Below are positions 62,889 to 64,000 of a DNA stretch of 64,000 nt, one piece after another. A program made the position numbers and the translations under genes. The stretch covers positions 23,882-87,881 of the forward strand of contig QAXH01001961.1 in NCBI GenBank assembly GCA_004335635.1, in the 5' to 3' direction. Within the stretch, counting starts at the first letter, position 1; each line of letters starts with the position of its first letter. A model generated the notes under the pieces. That model saw only the letters and a program-made list of their open reading frames with translations, was not told the origin of the DNA and searched no databases. This DNA is from Chloromonas sp. AAM2. Its lineage: Eukaryota > Chlorophyta > Chlorophyceae > Chlamydomonadales > Chlamydomonadaceae.

Positions 62889-63995
62889 TCATGCATACGC
62901 GGCTGCTTGTGCTGCGAGCTGCTTGTACAGTGCAGCGGTGGACATGGAGCCTGCCCCCATGCTGCCGCCCGCCCCGCCCTCTGTGTTGCCCCCCTCCATC
63001 TGCAGGCGCTGCATGAGGCCCAGCAGGGCCTCCACCTCTTCACGCGTCTCAAGGGACTGCACAGCAGCGGCATGACACGGGCTGAAGGGGGCGAAGGGGA
63101 AATGACTGATGACAGTGACGGCGAAACGACTGATGACAGTGACAGTGACACGCATTCTGCGCTGGCAGCGGCATCCATGCAAGAACGAGTACAGACACAG
63201 GCAAACGTATCGCACAAGTCTAAGGTTCGGGGCGTTCAGGTGGCAGCACACTAACAAAACAGACTGAAACAGATGCAGGCGCCAACATGACGCAGCCCTG
63301 CATGTTCTCTGGTGACTGGTGCACGCACCTGCGGCGCTGCGCTGCCGTCTGCTGCGCTCTGTCGCCTCATGGCGCTGCGGTACAGCTCCTGAAGGCCGTC
63401 AAGCAGCTCACGCAATCTGCGCGCATGGGCAAGGAATGCGGCCATGTACACGTCAAGTGATGAGGAAACCAGATGAGGAAACCTGACACGTGTTTTGTTT
63501 CTGATTAGGTGATTACTACAGGCCTTTCGTGTTGACTGCACATGCGCGCCTAGGTGTTATGGCTGAGTGCACCACTGGCATTGTTCTCTGTGCAGCAGCT
63601 GATGCAGGCCTACAATCTCGCCCTCATCCTGACCCCTGACCAGCACAGCTGATGGCAATGCGGATCATACTGCAGCATAACCTCAGCCCTGTTCAGAGTC
63701 AGGGGTGTAGTGGCTGGGGAAGGCACAGCATGACCAGCCAGAAGGCGAATTCTTGATGCTAAACTTCTTCAGGTCCGTTGTCCGCTCACCCCTTGGAGAA
63801 GTCTGCCGCCAGTCCCACCACGTCCAGGTGCGCGGTGGCAGTGCCCGGGCCGCTCTGGGACCACACCTCGAGCCGCGACTCGCGGCGCGCAGACATGCCT
63901 GGCAACGACTCTGCACCGACAGCAACATGCATAGGCATGGCTGTGCTCTCTGTATCTGAGACAACCGACAAGGTGACCGCCAACCGACTTAACAA
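62889..63995 (-). CDS. 3' part of an unrecognised gene with a coiled-coil C-terminus (partial)
   Basis: Four exons on the minus strand: 63995-63790, 63635-63576, 63416-63329, 63056-62889; phases agree. The window edge supplies a TGCAG acceptor at 64000-63996, so the 5' part lies beyond it. About 173 residues are visible. The first exon looks like a beta-rich segment (RLAVTLSVVSD, SRLEVWSQSG, HLDVVGLAADF). It is followed by helices LHQLLHREQCQLRELLDGL, ELYRSAMRRQS and REEVEALLGLMQRLQM that should form a coiled coil, and a Gly/Ala/Met-rich tail ending AAQAAAYA. I do not recognise the family. Beta-domain plus C-terminal coiled coil is found in several trafficking and ciliary complexes, but nothing here decides. 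The gene is convergent with TWD40-2. Confidence 0.65.
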
Positions 63996-64000
63996 CTGCA

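Overview
This is nuclear DNA of a eukaryote, most likely a flagellated green alga (Chlorophyta). The evidence is intron-dense genes with GT-AG introns of about 75-550 bp, fairly GC-rich coding sequence, a plant-type TPLATE/TSET subunit (TWD40-2), a GONST-like nucleotide-sugar transporter, an ornithine carbamoyltransferase with a plastid-type leader, and a flagellar doublet-microtubule protein (CFAP52). I built gene models by hand from homology, splice sites and codon phase, and every junction listed keeps the frame. No tRNA, rRNA or CRISPR was seen. Five N bases at 17108-17112 mark a small assembly gap inside an intron.

Layout, left to right: a possible last exon of a gene entering from the left (5-402, +); ribonucleotide reductase small subunit (1040-3645, +); a coiled-coil protein with C-terminal EF-hands (5735-7631, +); a broken duplicate of part of the CFAP52 gene (7832-8138, -); a GDP-mannose-type nucleotide-sugar transporter (9576-11692, -); a WRN-like RecQ helicase in 19 exons (12014-21981, +), divergent from the transporter over 321 bp; CFAP52 (22620-25942, -), convergent with RecQ; a repeat-rich 2.9-kb spacer; ornithine carbamoyltransferase (28853-30739, -); a very large armadillo-like protein in 41 exons (31602-49704, +); a small unrecognised five-exon gene (50931-52232, +); TWD40-2 in 19 exons (53794-62178, +); and the 3' part of an unrecognised coiled-coil gene leaving the window on the right (62889-63995, -).

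The genes do not form one pathway. CFAP52 is a known ciliary protein, and the EF-hand coiled-coil protein and giant armadillo-like protein could plausibly be ciliary too, but that is inference. RNR and RecQ serve DNA synthesis and repair, OTC serves arginine synthesis, and TWD40-2 and the sugar transporter serve membrane traffic and the Golgi.

The non-coding DNA carries a dispersed family of about 50 bp (A-rich flank plus a TTTGCCAGTTCTGGGACAAT-like core), seen six times in both orientations. Two pairs are arranged as terminal inverted repeats of 384-bp and 832-bp elements, which look like non-autonomous transposable elements. Several introns contain minisatellites. I found no obvious novel defence-type system. 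The best candidates for new biology are the giant armadillo-like protein, the orphan gene at 51-52 kb, and the repeat family.
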